DNA of 64,000 nucleotides from Rhodovarius crocodyli (GCF_004005855.1 NZ_SACL01000002.1:1-64000); one strand, 5' to 3'; shown: positions 51,242 to 61,257, counted from the stretch's first letter. A program made the numbers and translations. The notes: a model not told the origin generated them from the letters alone.

Positions 51242-52236
51242 CCGCCGGTGACACTCATATGGCGCGACACCGCCGCCGGGCGCGCGCGTTCGATGACGAA
51301 ATCATGCCCGCGCGGCTTGCGGGTGATGGCTTCCAGGATGGCCTGGCGCAGTTCCTCGTCCGAGGCGCCGTCGCGCAGGGGCGCGCGCAGGTCCGCGGCG
51401 TCGTCCTGGCCCAGGCACATGTACAGGGTGCCGGTGCAGGTCAGCCGCACGCGGTTGCAGGCCTCGCAGAAGTTGTGGGACATGGGGGTGATGAAACCCA
51501 CGCGCGTGCCCGTCTCGGCCACGTCGTAGTAACGGGCGGGGCCGCCGGTCTGATAGCCGGTGGCGTTCAGCGTCCAGTTCAGCTTCAGCCGGGCACGCAC
51601 CACATCCAGCGAGAGGAAGCGGTCGGTCCGGTCCTCCTCGATCTCTCCCATCGGCATGGTCTCGATCAGGCAGAGGTCGAATCCGTGGCGGCCGCACCAT
51701 TCCAGCAGGCGATCGATCTCGTGCTCGTTCACGCCGCGCATCGCCACCGCGTTGATCTTGATGGCAAGCCCGGCGGCCTTGGCGGCCATGATGCCGTCCA
51801 CCACCTGGTCCAGCTTGCCCCAGCGGGTGGCCTCGTGGAACTTGCCGGGGTCCAGCGTGTCGAGGCTGACATTGATGCGCCGGACGCCCGCCGCCACCAG
51901 CCCCTCGGCATGCTTGGCCAGCTGGGTGCCGTTGGTGGTGAGCGTCAGCTCCTCCAGCTCCCCATCCCGCCCCGTTGGGCCGATGCGCGTGCCCAGCCCC
52001 TCGATCAGGCTCATGACGTTGCGCCGGACCAGGGGTTCGCCCCCCGTGAGGCGGATCTTCTTCACGCCCAGGCCGATGAAGGCGCCGCACAGGCGCTCCA
52101 GCTCCTCAAGCGTCAGGACCTCCCGCTTCGGCAGGAAGGTCATGTCCTCGGCCATGCAATAGACGCAGCGCAGGTCGCAGCGGTCCGTCACGGAGACGCG
52201 CAGATAGGAGACCATGCGGCCAAAGGGATCGATCAT
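51238..52236 (-). CDS. moaA: GTP 3',8-cyclase MoaA
   Basis: 332 aa from ATG 52236. A radical SAM enzyme for the first step of molybdopterin synthesis. N-terminal cluster motif [16 protein letters not shown] for SAM binding, and the second 4Fe4S site [19 protein letters not shown]. The protein ends in Gly-Gly, the conserved activating tail. [10 protein letters not shown] is also typical. A longer start would add 12 residues without an SD. Partner moaB lies at 16.7 kb. Confidence 0.96.
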   Translation of the reverse strand: MIDPFGRMVSYLRVSVTDRCDLRCVYCMAEDMTFLPKREVLTLEELERLCGAFIGLGVKKIRLTGGEPLVRRNVMSLIEGLGTRIGPTGRDGELEELTLTTNGTQLAKHAEGLVAAGVRRINVSLDTLDPGKFHEATRWGKLDQVVDGIMAAKAAGLAIKINAVAMRGVNEHEIDRLLEWCGRHGFDLCLIETMPMGEIEEDRTDRFLSLDVVRARLKLNWTLNATGYQTGGPARYYDVAETGTRVGFITPMSHNFCEACNRVRLTCTGTLYMCLGQDDAADLRAPLRDGASDEELRQAILEAITRKPRGHDFVIERARPAAVSRHMSVTGG

Positions 52237-52305
52237 CGCCCTGATTTGGGGCGCGGGGGCCGGTATAGGCAAGCCCCAGTTTGTGCCGATTTTTTCCGGC
52301 CCGCC

Positions 52306-53061
52306 TCAGCTGAACAGCGCGACGCTGCCCGAGGCGACCAGAACCGCCATGGCGAAGGGGCGGTACAGGCGCTCCGGCACCACATGGAACAGCCGCGCCC
52401 CGATCCGCACGGACAGCAGCATGACCGGCAGGGTGACGATCAGCCGGGCGATGGTGGTGGCATCCACCAGCCCGCCGACGATGGGCCCCACGACGGAAAT
52501 GATGGCGATCAGCGCGAAGAACAGGATGAGGTTGGCGCGGTGGCGCTTCGCTTCCTCCTTGCCGGCCAGCAGGTACAGGATGACGGGCGGGCCCGACATG
52601 CCGGTGGCCCCCTTCAGCAGCCCCGCCGCCCCACCGACCGTCATGTTGAGCCATAGCGGGCGGGAGCCGTGATAGCGCCAGCCGCTCATGAGCAGGCAGC
52701 CGAAGACCAGCACCAGCGCGCCGATCGCGCGCCTGAGGTCGGTGGGGTCGGCCGCGAACAGCACCCAGGTGCCCAGCGGCATGGTCAGGAAGGCGGTGCC
52801 GCCGATGGGCAGGACCACGCGCCGGTCGGCATCGCGGAAGGCATGGGGCAGCATCTGGATGGAGATCAGCAACTCCATCAGCAGCATGACGGGCACGCCC
52901 TGCCAGGTGCCCCAGATGGTGGAATAGATCGGCGCCAGGATCACGGCCGTGCCGAAGCCGGCATAGCCGCGCATCAGCCCCGCCACGATGGTGCCCAGCA
53001 CCGCACCCAGCATCGCCAGGCCGAAGATCTCGGCCCGCAGCGCGTCGAGGACCTCGCTCAA
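52306..53061 (-). CDS. sulfite exporter TauE/SafE family permease
   Basis: 251 aa from TTG 53061, overlapping the DUF3553 stop (TTGA), with GGAG 8 nt upstream. Eight or so TM helices. GTIVAGLMRGYAGFGTAVILAPIY and GLLKGATGMSGPPVILYLLAG are the two inverted TauE-type repeats. The family exports sulfite or sulfoacetate or imports organic acids. Its place in the same window as sulfonate-desulfurising enzymes is suggestive, but the gene is not adjacent to them. Confidence 0.88.
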   Translation of the reverse strand: MSEVLDALRAEIFGLAMLGAVLGTIVAGLMRGYAGFGTAVILAPIYSTIWGTWQGVPVMLLMELLISIQMLPHAFRDADRRVVLPIGGTAFLTMPLGTWVLFAADPTDLRRAIGALVLVFGCLLMSGWRYHGSRPLWLNMTVGGAAGLLKGATGMSGPPVILYLLAGKEEAKRHRANLILFFALIAIISVVGPIVGGLVDATTIARLIVTLPVMLLSVRIGARLFHVVPERLYRPFAMAVLVASGSVALFS

Positions 53062-53264
53062 TCCAGGATCTCCAGGTCCACCAGTGCCGCGTTGATCAGC
53101 ACCTTGCCGATATTCTCGAAATTCACGGTCACGCGGTGCCCGATCACGGACTGCACCTGGCCTACCCCCCATTCCGGATGCGCGGGGTTGGTCACGCGCA
53201 TGCCCGGTTCGATCAATGTCACGGCCCGATCCCCTGTAACAGGCGCCAGCATCGCCGAAGGCAA
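53058..53264 (-). CDS. DUF3553 domain protein
   Basis: 68 aa. The conserved core is EPGMRVTNPAHPEWGVGQVQSV followed by RVTVNFENIGKVLINAALVDLE, a small SH3-like DUF3553 fold of unknown function, also found at the C-terminus of some helicases. ATG at 53252 is an alternative start. Coupled to the TauE/SafE gene by a 4-nt overlap. Confidence 0.82.
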   Translation of the reverse strand: MPSAMLAPVTGDRAVTLIEPGMRVTNPAHPEWGVGQVQSVIGHRVTVNFENIGKVLINAALVDLEILD

Positions 53265-53464
53265 GGCTTCGTCAATCTGTGGGATGATACTGAAAGTGCT
53301 TCATGTCTTGCTGTGTCATGTAACAGGCCTCTCATGTCGTTGATCCGGCTGACGGAGTTCAACTGAACATGACGAGCCTTTTGACCTGTGGCCTGACAGA
53401 TTGGCCGAAGCCGGAAGACCGCCCGGAGCGGTTTGTTCCGGCCAAGGAATTTAAGGAGTGCCGG

Positions 53465-54082
53465 ATGTCAGAGCCGGAAGCGGAATACCCCCTGCGCCTC
53501 GCCAGCCTGGTTGCGGCGCGCCTGACGCATGACCTGTCCGGCCCGCTCGGCACCATCATGGCCACCGCCGGCATCGGCGGGGGCATGCGGTCCGACGAAT
53601 TGCTGGCCGAGACGGTGACGGAGCTGCGCCTGCGCATGCACCTCTACGCCGCCGTGTTCGGCCGGGCGGAGGCATTGAGCTGGCAGGAAATGGCCGATCT
53701 GCTGCAGGGCGCGCCCGGCGCGCACCGGCTGCAGTTCCGCTTCCAGGTCCCCGACCTGGCGGCCGCCCAGCCCGAGGGCCTGACGCGGCTGGTGCTGGCC
53801 GCGGCCATGCTGGCCGGCGAGGCCCTGCCGCGCGGCGGCCAAGTCACGGTGATGGCCGAGCCGGGGCAGCCGATCATCCTGATGCCCGAGGGCCGCACCC
53901 CGGCCTGGCCGCACGGCTTCGTCACGCTGCTGGCCGGCGAGACCCCGCCCGAGGGGCTGAGCTCGCGCGGGGTGCTGGCACCCTGGCTCGTCGCGCAGGC
54001 GCGGGCAGGGGGCTTCCGCCTGTCGATGGGCTTCGGCGGGCCCGGCGCGGCGCCGCTGATGATGCTGCCGCCCGCCTGCTGA
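53465..54082 (+). CDS. chpT: histidine phosphotransferase ChpT
   Basis: 205 aa from ATG 53465 (SD AAGGAG 7-8 nt upstream; an open frame from 53369 is not preferred). The phosphorylated His is in LASLVAARLTHDLSGPLGTI, followed by a degenerate HATPase-like domain with [16 protein letters not shown] at the end. ChpT relays phosphate from CckA to CtrA and CpdR in alphaproteobacterial cell-cycle and motility control. The cheA start is 93 nt downstream on the same strand. Confidence 0.85.
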   Translation: MSEPEAEYPLRLASLVAARLTHDLSGPLGTIMATAGIGGGMRSDELLAETVTELRLRMHLYAAVFGRAEALSWQEMADLLQGAPGAHRLQFRFQVPDLAAAQPEGLTRLVLAAAMLAGEALPRGGQVTVMAEPGQPIILMPEGRTPAWPHGFVTLLAGETPPEGLSSRGVLAPWLVAQARAGGFRLSMGFGGPGAAPLMMLPPAC

Positions 54083-54175
54083 ATACGCCGCCGCGGCGGC
54101 AGATTTCCGTCATCCGATTTACGCTTTCTTCGCCCTGTCACGCGCAAAACAACCCCGACCAACGGGGAACCGCGC

Positions 54176-56785
54176 ATGGACGACCTGCTCGCAGACTTCC
54201 TGACCGAAACGAATGAGGGGCTGCAGAGCCTCGACGGAGCCTTGCTCTCGCTCGAGCGCAACCCCGATGACCCGGCCGTGCTGGCCGAGGTGTTCAGGAC
54301 CATCCACACCATCAAGGGCACCTGCGGCTTTCTGGGCCTGCCGAGGCTGGAGAAGGTGGCCCATGCGGCGGAAAACGTGCTGGGCCGCTGGCGTGAGGGC
54401 TCCCTGCCTGTCACCGCCGCCGGCATCAGCCTGATCCTGCGCGCGGTGGACCGCATCAAGGCGATCGTGGCCGGCCTCGAAAGCGCCGGCGCCGAACCCG
54501 CCGGCGACGATGCGGAGATGATCGCGCTGCTCGACGCCGCCTTCCGTGGCGAGGAAGTGGCCGTGGACGGGCCTGCCGCCCCGCCGCAAGCCGAGGCGCC
54601 CGCGCCGGTGGCCGCCGTGGCTGAGCCGGAACCCGCGCCCGCCGCTGCCGCGCCCCAGCCCGCCGCCGCCGCGCAGCCGCCCGCCCAGCCCACCGAGGCC
54701 GGGCCGGGCAATGCGCCCCAGACCATCCGCGTGGCCGTGGATGTGCTGGAGGATCTGATGGTGCTGGTCAGCGAACTGGTGCTGACCCGCAACCAGCTGA
54801 TGCAGCTGGCCCGCACCGAGACCAATTCCGCCTTCTCCGTGCCGCTGCAGCGCCTGTCGCAGATCACGTCCGACCTGCAGGACGGCGTGATGAAGACGCG
54901 CATGCAGCCCATCGGCAGCGCCTGGCAGAAGCTGCCCCGCCTGGTGCGCGATCTTTCCCATGACCTGGGCAAGAAGATCATCCTGGAGCAGCACGGCGCC
55001 GAGACCGAGCTCGACCGCCAGGTCATGGAGCTCATCAAGGACCCGCTGACGCATATGGTGCGCAACAGCGCGGACCATGGCCTCGAAGGCCCCGAGGAGC
55101 GCCGCGCCGCCGGCAAGCCCGAGACCGGCCGCATCACGCTGAACGCCTATCACGAAGGCGGGCACATCGTGATGGAGATCGGTGACGACGGCCGTGGCCT
55201 TTCCACCGCGCGCATCTCCGAGAAGGTGATCCGCCAGGGCCTGGCGACCGAGGCCGAGATCGCCTCGATGAGCGAGCAGGAAATCCATCGCTTCATCTTC
55301 CGCCCCGGCTTCTCCACCGCCGCCGCCATCACCTCCGTCTCCGGGCGCGGCGTGGGCATGGACGTGGTGAAGACCAACCTCGAACGCATCGGCGGCATCG
55401 TCGAGCTGCGTTCGCGCGAGGGCCGCGGCACCACCTTCACCATCAAGATCCCGCTGACGCTGGCGATCGCCGCCGCGCTGATCGTGGAAAGTGCGGGCGA
55501 ACGCTTCGCCATCCCGCAGAACTCCGTGCTGGAGCTGGTGCGGGTGGGCGACGGCGACGGCCCGAAGATCGAGATGATCAAGTCCACCCCGGTGATGCGC
55601 CTGCGCGACCGGCTGCTGCCGCTGGTGAACCTCTCGCGCCTGCTGGCGCTGCAGGACCAGCCGGTCGCCGCCGGCGGCAGCTCCTTCGTGGTGGTCTCCC
55701 AGGTCGGCAGCCAGGTGTTCGGCATCATGGTCGACCGCGTGTTCGACACCGAGGAAATCGTGGTGAAGCCGGTGGCGCCCATCCTGCGGGACGTGACCAT
55801 GTTCTCGGGCAACACCATCCTGGGCGACGGCTCCGTCATCATGATCCTCGACCCGAACGGCATCGCGCGCGGCACGGGGCTGGGCGTCGAGACCAACGGC
55901 GAGGCCGCGGCCACCCTGACCGCCGCCACCCGCTCCGCCGAAAGCCGCGACCACACGGCCGTGCTGCTGTTCCGCGCCGGCGAGGGCGCGCCCAAGGCCG
56001 TGCCGCTCGGGCTGATCGCGCGGCTGGAGGACCTGCCGGCCGAGCGCATCGAGCAGGCGGGCGACAGCCTGGTCGTGCAGTACCGGGGCAGCCTGATGCC
56101 GCTGATCCCGCTCTCCGGCTATGGCGCGGTCATGCCGGCGCCGGGCAGCAAGCAGGCGGTCCTCGTCTTCGGCGACGGCGCCCATTCGATGGGGCTGATG
56201 GTCGATGAGATCCTGGACGTGATGGAAACCCAGCTCGTCATCGACGGGGCAGGGGCGCGCCAGGGCTTCCTCGGCAGCTCGGTCATCGCGGACAAGGTGA
56301 CGGAGGTGCTGGACTGCGCCTACTGGCTGCACCAGGGCGGTGCGGACTGGTTCTCGGCCACCGCCAAGGCCAAGGAAGTGACCCGCAAGCCGCGCGTGCT
56401 GCTGGTGGAGGACAGTTCCTTCTTCCGCAACCTGGTGGTGCCGGCCCTGTCGGCCGCGGGCTATGCCATCACCGGCCTGCCCAACCCGCGTGAGGCGCTG
56501 CGCCTGCGTGAGGCGGGGGAGATGTTCGACATCATCCTGTCGGACATCAACATGCCGGAGATGGACGGGCTGCAGTTCGTGCGCGCCATCCGCGACGGCG
56601 GGCCCTGGCAGGAGCTGCCGGTGATCGCGCTCTCCGCCCAGGCGGAACCCGATGACGTGGAGGCGGGCCGCGAGGCCGGCTTCACCGACTATGTCGCCAA
56701 ATACGACCGCGACGCCCTGATCGGCGCACTGACCCAGGCGATCGAGCTGCAGGTCTTCGCGCGTTCCATCGACAGCCCGGTGTGA
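54176..56785 (+). CDS. cheA: chemotaxis histidine kinase CheA with C-terminal receiver (hybrid)
   Basis: 869 aa. P1 HPt with His44 in VFRTIHTIKGTCGFLGL. A Pro/Ala linker (about 125-180) replaces P2. P3 dimerisation and P4 kinase core: N-box DPLTHMVRNSADHGLE, G1 IGDDGRGLS, G2 SGRGVGMDVVK. P5 CheW-like domain, then a receiver (RVLLVEDSSFFRNL, phospho-Asp in IILSDINMPEMDG, Lys in DYVAKYDRD). Hybrid CheA-REC proteins occur in type IV pili or Frz-like and in some flagellar systems. No receptor (MCP) gene is in the window. Confidence 0.95.
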   Translation: MDDLLADFLTETNEGLQSLDGALLSLERNPDDPAVLAEVFRTIHTIKGTCGFLGLPRLEKVAHAAENVLGRWREGSLPVTAAGISLILRAVDRIKAIVAGLESAGAEPAGDDAEMIALLDAAFRGEEVAVDGPAAPPQAEAPAPVAAVAEPEPAPAAAAPQPAAAAQPPAQPTEAGPGNAPQTIRVAVDVLEDLMVLVSELVLTRNQLMQLARTETNSAFSVPLQRLSQITSDLQDGVMKTRMQPIGSAWQKLPRLVRDLSHDLGKKIILEQHGAETELDRQVMELIKDPLTHMVRNSADHGLEGPEERRAAGKPETGRITLNAYHEGGHIVMEIGDDGRGLSTARISEKVIRQGLATEAEIASMSEQEIHRFIFRPGFSTAAAITSVSGRGVGMDVVKTNLERIGGIVELRSREGRGTTFTIKIPLTLAIAAALIVESAGERFAIPQNSVLELVRVGDGDGPKIEMIKSTPVMRLRDRLLPLVNLSRLLALQDQPVAAGGSSFVVVSQVGSQVFGIMVDRVFDTEEIVVKPVAPILRDVTMFSGNTILGDGSVIMILDPNGIARGTGLGVETNGEAAATLTAATRSAESRDHTAVLLFRAGEGAPKAVPLGLIARLEDLPAERIEQAGDSLVVQYRGSLMPLIPLSGYGAVMPAPGSKQAVLVFGDGAHSMGLMVDEILDVMETQLVIDGAGARQGFLGSSVIADKVTEVLDCAYWLHQGGADWFSATAKAKEVTRKPRVLLVEDSSFFRNLVVPALSAAGYAITGLPNPREALRLREAGEMFDIILSDINMPEMDGLQFVRAIRDGGPWQELPVIALSAQAEPDDVEAGREAGFTDYVAKYDRDALIGALTQAIELQVFARSIDSPV

Positions 56786-56796
56786 GGAGCACGCCC

Positions 56797-57294
56797 ATGC
56801 AGACCGATACCCTGACCCGCCCCTCCGGCGCCGGCAACATGGCCAGCGGCAACCTGGCGCTGGGTGCCGATGCCGACCACATGGTCCTGACCCTGACGGT
56901 GGCGGGCCAGCTGTGCGGCGTGCCGGCGCTTGCGGTGCGCGACGTGCTGGGCCAGCAGGCCATCACGCGCATCCCGCTGGCCCCGCCCGAAGTCGCGGGC
57001 AGCCTGAACCTGCGCGGCCGCATCGTGACGGCCATCGACCTGCGCCGCCGCCTGCACCTGGCGCCGTGGGAGGCCGGGGCCAAGCCCATGTCCGTCGTCG
57101 TCGAGCATCAGGGGGAGCTGTATTCCCTGCTCGCCGACCAGGTGGGCGAAGTGCTGTCCCTGAACCCGGCCGAGCGCGCGGCCAACCCGCCCACGCTGGA
57201 TGCCTCCTGGAAGGAGGTGTCGCTCGGCGTGCACCGCCTGGGGGAGAGCCTTCTCGTGGTGCTCGACGTCGAACGCCTGATGCGGATCGGCTGA
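56797..57294 (+). CDS. cheW: chemotaxis coupling protein CheW
   Basis: 165 aa from ATG 56797 (SD GAGGAG 7 nt upstream; a GTG at 56782 overlaps the cheA stop). The SH3-like CheW fold is visible: LTVAGQLCGVPALAVRDVL, PEVAGSLNLRGRIVTAIDLRRRL, and GELYSLLADQVGEVLSL. It links CheA to receptors. N-terminal extension of about 25 residues is variable. Confidence 0.93.
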   Translation: MQTDTLTRPSGAGNMASGNLALGADADHMVLTLTVAGQLCGVPALAVRDVLGQQAITRIPLAPPEVAGSLNLRGRIVTAIDLRRRLHLAPWEAGAKPMSVVVEHQGELYSLLADQVGEVLSLNPAERAANPPTLDASWKEVSLGVHRLGESLLVVLDVERLMRIG

Positions 57295-57307
57295 GGAGAA
57301 CGCCCCC

Positions 57308-57718
57308 ATGACCATTCCTGTCACCATTCCCGCCCTTGTCGTCGACGACAGCACGGTGGTGCGCAAGGTGGCGCGCCGTATCCTGGAAAAGCACGGCTTC
57401 TCCATCCGCGAGGCCGCCGATGGCCAGCAGGCGCTGGATGCGGTGGCCGAGGACATGCCCAGGCTGGTCCTGCTCGACCGCAACATGCCGGTGATGGACG
57501 GCATCGAGTTCCTGAAGCGGCTGCGCGACACCTATGGCTCCAGCGAGCCGACGGTCGTGATGTGCACCACCGAGGCCGCGCAGGACCGCATCATGGAAGG
57601 GCTGGAGGCGGGGGCCGACGAATACGTCATGAAGCCCTTCGACGAGGCCATCCTGATGGACAAGCTGTCCATGGTGGGGCTGGCGCCCGAGGGCTTCGAC
57701 CCGGACGCGCCCGGATGA
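57308..57718 (+). CDS. cheY: single-domain response regulator (CheY-like)
   Basis: 136 aa, one receiver domain. Acidic pocket VVDDSTVVRK, phospho-Asp in LVLLDRNMPVMDG, Thr in VVMCTTEA, Lys in EYVMKPFDEAI. As the stand-alone receiver in a che operon it is the probable output regulator. It overlaps cheB by ATGA. Confidence 0.92.
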   Translation: MTIPVTIPALVVDDSTVVRKVARRILEKHGFSIREAADGQQALDAVAEDMPRLVLLDRNMPVMDGIEFLKRLRDTYGSSEPTVVMCTTEAAQDRIMEGLEAGADEYVMKPFDEAILMDKLSMVGLAPEGFDPDAPG

Positions 57719-58791
57719 CGGCCCCCCCGAAGCTGCGCGTGATGCTGTGCGACGACAGTCTTGTCGTGCGCGGCGCGCTGGCGCGCATTCTCGAGGCCGA
57801 TCCCGCCATCTCCGTGGTGGCGCGGGTGGGCGACGGCCAGGCCGCGCTCAAGGTGATGGAGACGGCACCGCCCCAGGAACGCCCGCAGGTCATCCTGCTG
57901 GACCTGGAAATGCCGGTGATGGACGGCATGACCGCCCTGCCGCTGCTGCTGAAGCGTGAGCCGCGCCCGGTGGTGATCGTGGCGAGCGCCCTGACCCAGC
58001 GCGGTGCCGCCACGACCATGGCCGCCATGCGCGCGGGGGCCGCCGACTATATCCCGAAGCCCACCTCCTCCGGCGGGATGGGCGGGCTGGCCGACCCGGC
58101 CTTCCATGCGGAGCTGCTGGCCAAGGTGAAGGGCTGGGCCCGCATGGCCGGCCGCGCGCCCGTGGCCGCCGCACCGCGCCCGGCAGCGGCCGGGCCCGTG
58201 CTGAAGGTGCCGCCGCGGCTGATCGCCATCGGTTCCTCCACCGGCGGTCCGCAGGCGCTGGCCGCCTTCGTCCGCCGCCTGCCGCGCCGCCTGCCGGTGC
58301 CGGTGGTGGTGGTGCAGCACATGCCCGCGGGCTTCACCGCCATGCTGGCGCAGCACCTGGACGCCTTGGGCGGGCCGCGCTGCAAGGAAGCCGAGGAAGG
58401 CGACGTGCTGCAGCCCGGGCACCTGTATGTGGCCCCGGGCGACCGGCACATGCTGCTGCGCAAGCTCGGCTCCGCCGCGCCGAGCATCACGCTCACCACC
58501 GACCCGCCCGAGAATTTCTGCCGGCCGGCCGTGGACCCGATGCTGCGCTCCGCCGCACCCATCTACGGGCGGGAGATGGTGGCCGTGATCCTGACCGGCA
58601 TGGGCCAGGACGGGCTGAAGGGCTGCCAGTCCGTGGCGCGGGCCGGCGGCGCCGTCCTGGCGCAGGACGAAGCAAGCTCCGTCGTCTGGGGCATGCCGGG
58701 GGCGGTCAGCAAGGCCGGGCTGCCCGGCCTGCAGGCCCCGCCCGAAGCCCTCGCCGACCAGATCCTCTCCTCTCTCAAGGTGCCCGCATGA
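57715..58791 (+). CDS. cheB: chemotaxis protein-glutamate methylesterase CheB
   Basis: 358 aa from ATG 57715. Receiver domain (MLCDDSLVVRGALAR, phospho-Asp in DLEMPVMDG, Lys in IPKPTSS), a linker, then the methylesterase with the catalytic Ser in IGSSTGGPQAL, His in VVQHMPAGF and Asp in TGMGQDGLKG. It demethylates and deamidates receptors for adaptation. Overlaps cheY and cheR by ATGA. Confidence 0.95.
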   Translation: MTAPPKLRVMLCDDSLVVRGALARILEADPAISVVARVGDGQAALKVMETAPPQERPQVILLDLEMPVMDGMTALPLLLKREPRPVVIVASALTQRGAATTMAAMRAGAADYIPKPTSSGGMGGLADPAFHAELLAKVKGWARMAGRAPVAAAPRPAAAGPVLKVPPRLIAIGSSTGGPQALAAFVRRLPRRLPVPVVVVQHMPAGFTAMLAQHLDALGGPRCKEAEEGDVLQPGHLYVAPGDRHMLLRKLGSAAPSITLTTDPPENFCRPAVDPMLRSAAPIYGREMVAVILTGMGQDGLKGCQSVARAGGAVLAQDEASSVVWGMPGAVSKAGLPGLQAPPEALADQILSSLKVPA

Positions 58792-59636
58792 ACCCCGCGA
58801 CCTTCCAGTTCCTCGCCGGCATCGTGAAGGAACGCTCCGGCGGCGTGCTGACGGCCGACCAGGCCTATATGCTCGACACGCGCCTCGCCTCCCTGCTGAA
58901 GCGGGAGGGCCTGCCCAACCTCGATGCGCTGGCGATGAAGCTGCGCTCCCCCCTCGCGTCCAACCTGGCGCAGGAGATGACGGAGCTTCTGACCACCAAC
59001 GAGAGCCACTTCTTCCGCGACGGCAAGCCGTTCGACTATCTGCGCGCCGTGCTGCCGGAACTGCACAAGGCCCGCGCGCCGGGCCTGCCGATCCGCATCT
59101 GGTCCGCCGCCTGCTCCACCGGGCAGGAGGCCTATTCCATCGCCATCATCATCAATGAACTGCAGGATGCGGGCGATGCCGGGTGGAAGACCAGGCGCTT
59201 CGAGATCTTCGGCACCGACCTGACCAAGGCGGTGGTGGACCGCGCGCGGGAGGGCATCTTCACCCAGTTCGAGGTGCAGCGCGGCCTGCCGGTGCGGCAG
59301 CTGATGAAGCATTTCCAGCAGGTGGAAGGGCGCTGGCGCGCGCAAGACCGGCTGCGGAACCTGATGCGGTTCCAGCAGGCGAACCTGCTGCATGACCTGC
59401 GGGGCTTCGGCAAGTTCGACCTGATCTTCTGCCGCAACGTGCTGATCTATTTCGACCTGCCCACCAAGGCGCGGGTGCTGAACGCGTTGGCGGGGCAGTT
59501 GGCGCCGGATGGCGCGCTGTTCCTGGGCGCTGCCGAAACCGCGATGGGCATCACCGACCGGCTGGAGCCGATCGGGGGGCAGCGGGGGATTTATCACGCG
59601 GCGGCGGCGGCCGGGCAGGTGAGGGCGAGGGCGTAG
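58788..59636 (+). CDS. cheR: chemotaxis protein methyltransferase CheR
   Basis: 282 aa. N-terminal helical domain (LASLLKREGLPNLDALAMKL), then NESHFFRDGKPFDYL, the SAM-binding RIWSAACSTGQEAYSIA, FGTDLTKAVVDRAREG, and DLIFCRNVLIYFD. It methylates receptor glutamates, opposing CheB. Last gene of the operon. A family A repeat fragment follows. Confidence 0.95.
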   Translation: MNPATFQFLAGIVKERSGGVLTADQAYMLDTRLASLLKREGLPNLDALAMKLRSPLASNLAQEMTELLTTNESHFFRDGKPFDYLRAVLPELHKARAPGLPIRIWSAACSTGQEAYSIAIIINELQDAGDAGWKTRRFEIFGTDLTKAVVDRAREGIFTQFEVQRGLPVRQLMKHFQQVEGRWRAQDRLRNLMRFQQANLLHDLRGFGKFDLIFCRNVLIYFDLPTKARVLNALAGQLAPDGALFLGAAETAMGITDRLEPIGGQRGIYHAAAAAGQVRARA

Positions 59637-59637
59637 C

Positions 59638-59700
59638 CCCGGACCCCAGCCAGGGGCTCTGCCCCTGGCGACCCCGCCAAAGGCCGAAAGGCCTTTGGAA
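59638..59700. repeat. family A repeat fragment (GC-rich hairpins)
   Basis: CCAGGGGCTCTGCCCCTGG and CCAAAGGCCGAAAGGCCTTTGG hairpins, preceded by GCCCCGGACCCC. It matches the end portions of the full repeats and sits between converging cheR and the lipoprotein gene, where it may act as a shared terminator. Confidence 0.6.
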
Positions 59701-59715
59701 ACCATGGATTGGTGT

Positions 59716-61257
59716 TTATTCGACGGGCGCGTGCATGCTCATTTCAACCACATGAGCGCAGTGTCCGAGAAAGAATGTGAAATTGGTCTCGCGGTCGGTC
59801 CTGCCACGGTAGGTCAGGTTGAAGCGAGGCTGACGATACGGACCGCCGGGAATGCCGGTCGGAATCGTGTCGGGGCCGGGCTCGCCGAAGACGCGACGGA
59901 CAGCATCGGCGGTGAGACAGGGGCTGGCGCCGTCAAGCTGAAGACGGAAGCTGAACCTCCTGCGCCAGGGCGGAAGGTAGGCGAGGCCCTGCCGGTACAC
60001 AGCCATGAAGCCCGTCGGCGAGAGAGTCCCACGCAGCTGGAAGGTTTCGCTGTGTGGATTCGTGTAGGTCTGGTGCCCACCCACCCATAGTCCCAACGTG
60101 TTGAGCGTCTGGTCGCGATCCATGATGCCGCGTCGGGCCAGGGCATGCAGCCGGCTAAGCAAGGCATCGGCGCTGACCCGCGTGCGGCTGGACGTCCGGC
60201 CAAGATGGAGACTGCTGAGGACATCGCTGCGCCTGATGGACAGACGCCCTCCTGGCTGTCGGGTGACGATGTGCAGTACCGGCTCGTAGTCGAGCGAATC
60301 AGGGTCTGAGGCGATGAAGGCACCGGTCTGGCCGTCTGCCGATAATGCCATGGCCTGCACATGCGTGCGCAAGCCGGCGCGCCCCGCACTGGTAGGCACA
60401 CCGCCATCCGGCCTGTCAACGATCTCCACATCGTCGACCGGCTGCGTCCAGGGCGGTGGACCAGGATGGTTGTCTGGGATCTGTGGCGAATTCGCCACCA
60501 GGAAGGTACGCGCGCCTGCCGACACCGCACCACGCCATATCTCACTGAGCGATGCGTCGTTTAGCAGCGAAACGATTGGCGCATGCCCCGGGACCAACAC
60601 CGTCTCTTCCAGCCCGCCGCCGACGCGCGACCAGCCGAACAGCCGCACCGTGCCATCCGGCTCGATCGGCCGAGTGCGGACCGACTGAAAAAACGGCGTG
60701 GTCCAGCGCCCGACCTCGGTGGCCTGCTGGCCATCGACGGCGAGCAGCCGGTACAGGCAGCAATCGGGCAGCGGCGTGTGCCGAACCAGGACCAGGACGC
60801 GGCCATCCGCATGAAAGCCGAAAGCGAGATGCTCTTCCCTGGTCTCGGCCCGGACGATGTGGCGGCCCGTCTCCTGGCCCGTTGTCAGGTCGTATTCAAC
60901 GAGCGAGCTACCCACACCAATCAAGGTAAGTGCGCGACGGCTATCAGGGGAAATCGCGATGGCTTCCAGCCGCTCCGGGATAGGCATTGTCTGGCGCAGG
61001 ATTTCCCCTGTGGCGCTGTCCACGAGGGCCATTGCTGAGCGTCTGGCGCCCGGTCTGCCATCGGTGTCGGCCCCAAAGCTGATCAGCAGGAGGCTGCCAT
61101 CTGGCGACACGGCGAGACTGTCCGGCTGACCATTGTATGGAGCTGTACCAGAGGAAGCCGCCAAGGGGGGCGGAAGCGCGACCTCGCAGCCCGCTGTCAA
61201 GAGAAAGAGAAATGTTGAGATGACCTTGAACAACGGCCGGACCCGCCCTCTCGACAT
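59716..61257 (-). CDS. lipoprotein, beta-propeller-like, unrecognised, atypical composition
   Basis: 513 aa from ATG 61257 (ATG 61287 is also open; neither has a good SD). The N-terminus has a basic stretch and hydrophobic run ending in a lipobox (FLFLLTAGC). The body has repeated strand-like blocks such as [18 protein letters not shown] and [18 protein letters not shown], suggesting a YVTN/WD-type propeller. The C-terminal third is different and unassigned ([20 protein letters not shown]). Third codon positions are visibly less GC-biased than in neighbouring genes, suggesting horizontal acquisition. No partner gene is adjacent. Confidence 0.65.
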   Translation of the reverse strand: MSRGRVRPLFKVISTFLFLLTAGCEVALPPPLAASSGTAPYNGQPDSLAVSPDGSLLLISFGADTDGRPGARRSAMALVDSATGEILRQTMPIPERLEAIAISPDSRRALTLIGVGSSLVEYDLTTGQETGRHIVRAETREEHLAFGFHADGRVLVLVRHTPLPDCCLYRLLAVDGQQATEVGRWTTPFFQSVRTRPIEPDGTVRLFGWSRVGGGLEETVLVPGHAPIVSLLNDASLSEIWRGAVSAGARTFLVANSPQIPDNHPGPPPWTQPVDDVEIVDRPDGGVPTSAGRAGLRTHVQAMALSADGQTGAFIASDPDSLDYEPVLHIVTRQPGGRLSIRRSDVLSSLHLGRTSSRTRVSADALLSRLHALARRGIMDRDQTLNTLGLWVGGHQTYTNPHSETFQLRGTLSPTGFMAVYRQGLAYLPPWRRRFSFRLQLDGASPCLTADAVRRVFGEPGPDTIPTGIPGGPYRQPRFNLTYRGRTDRETNFTFFLGHCAHVVEMSMHAPVE

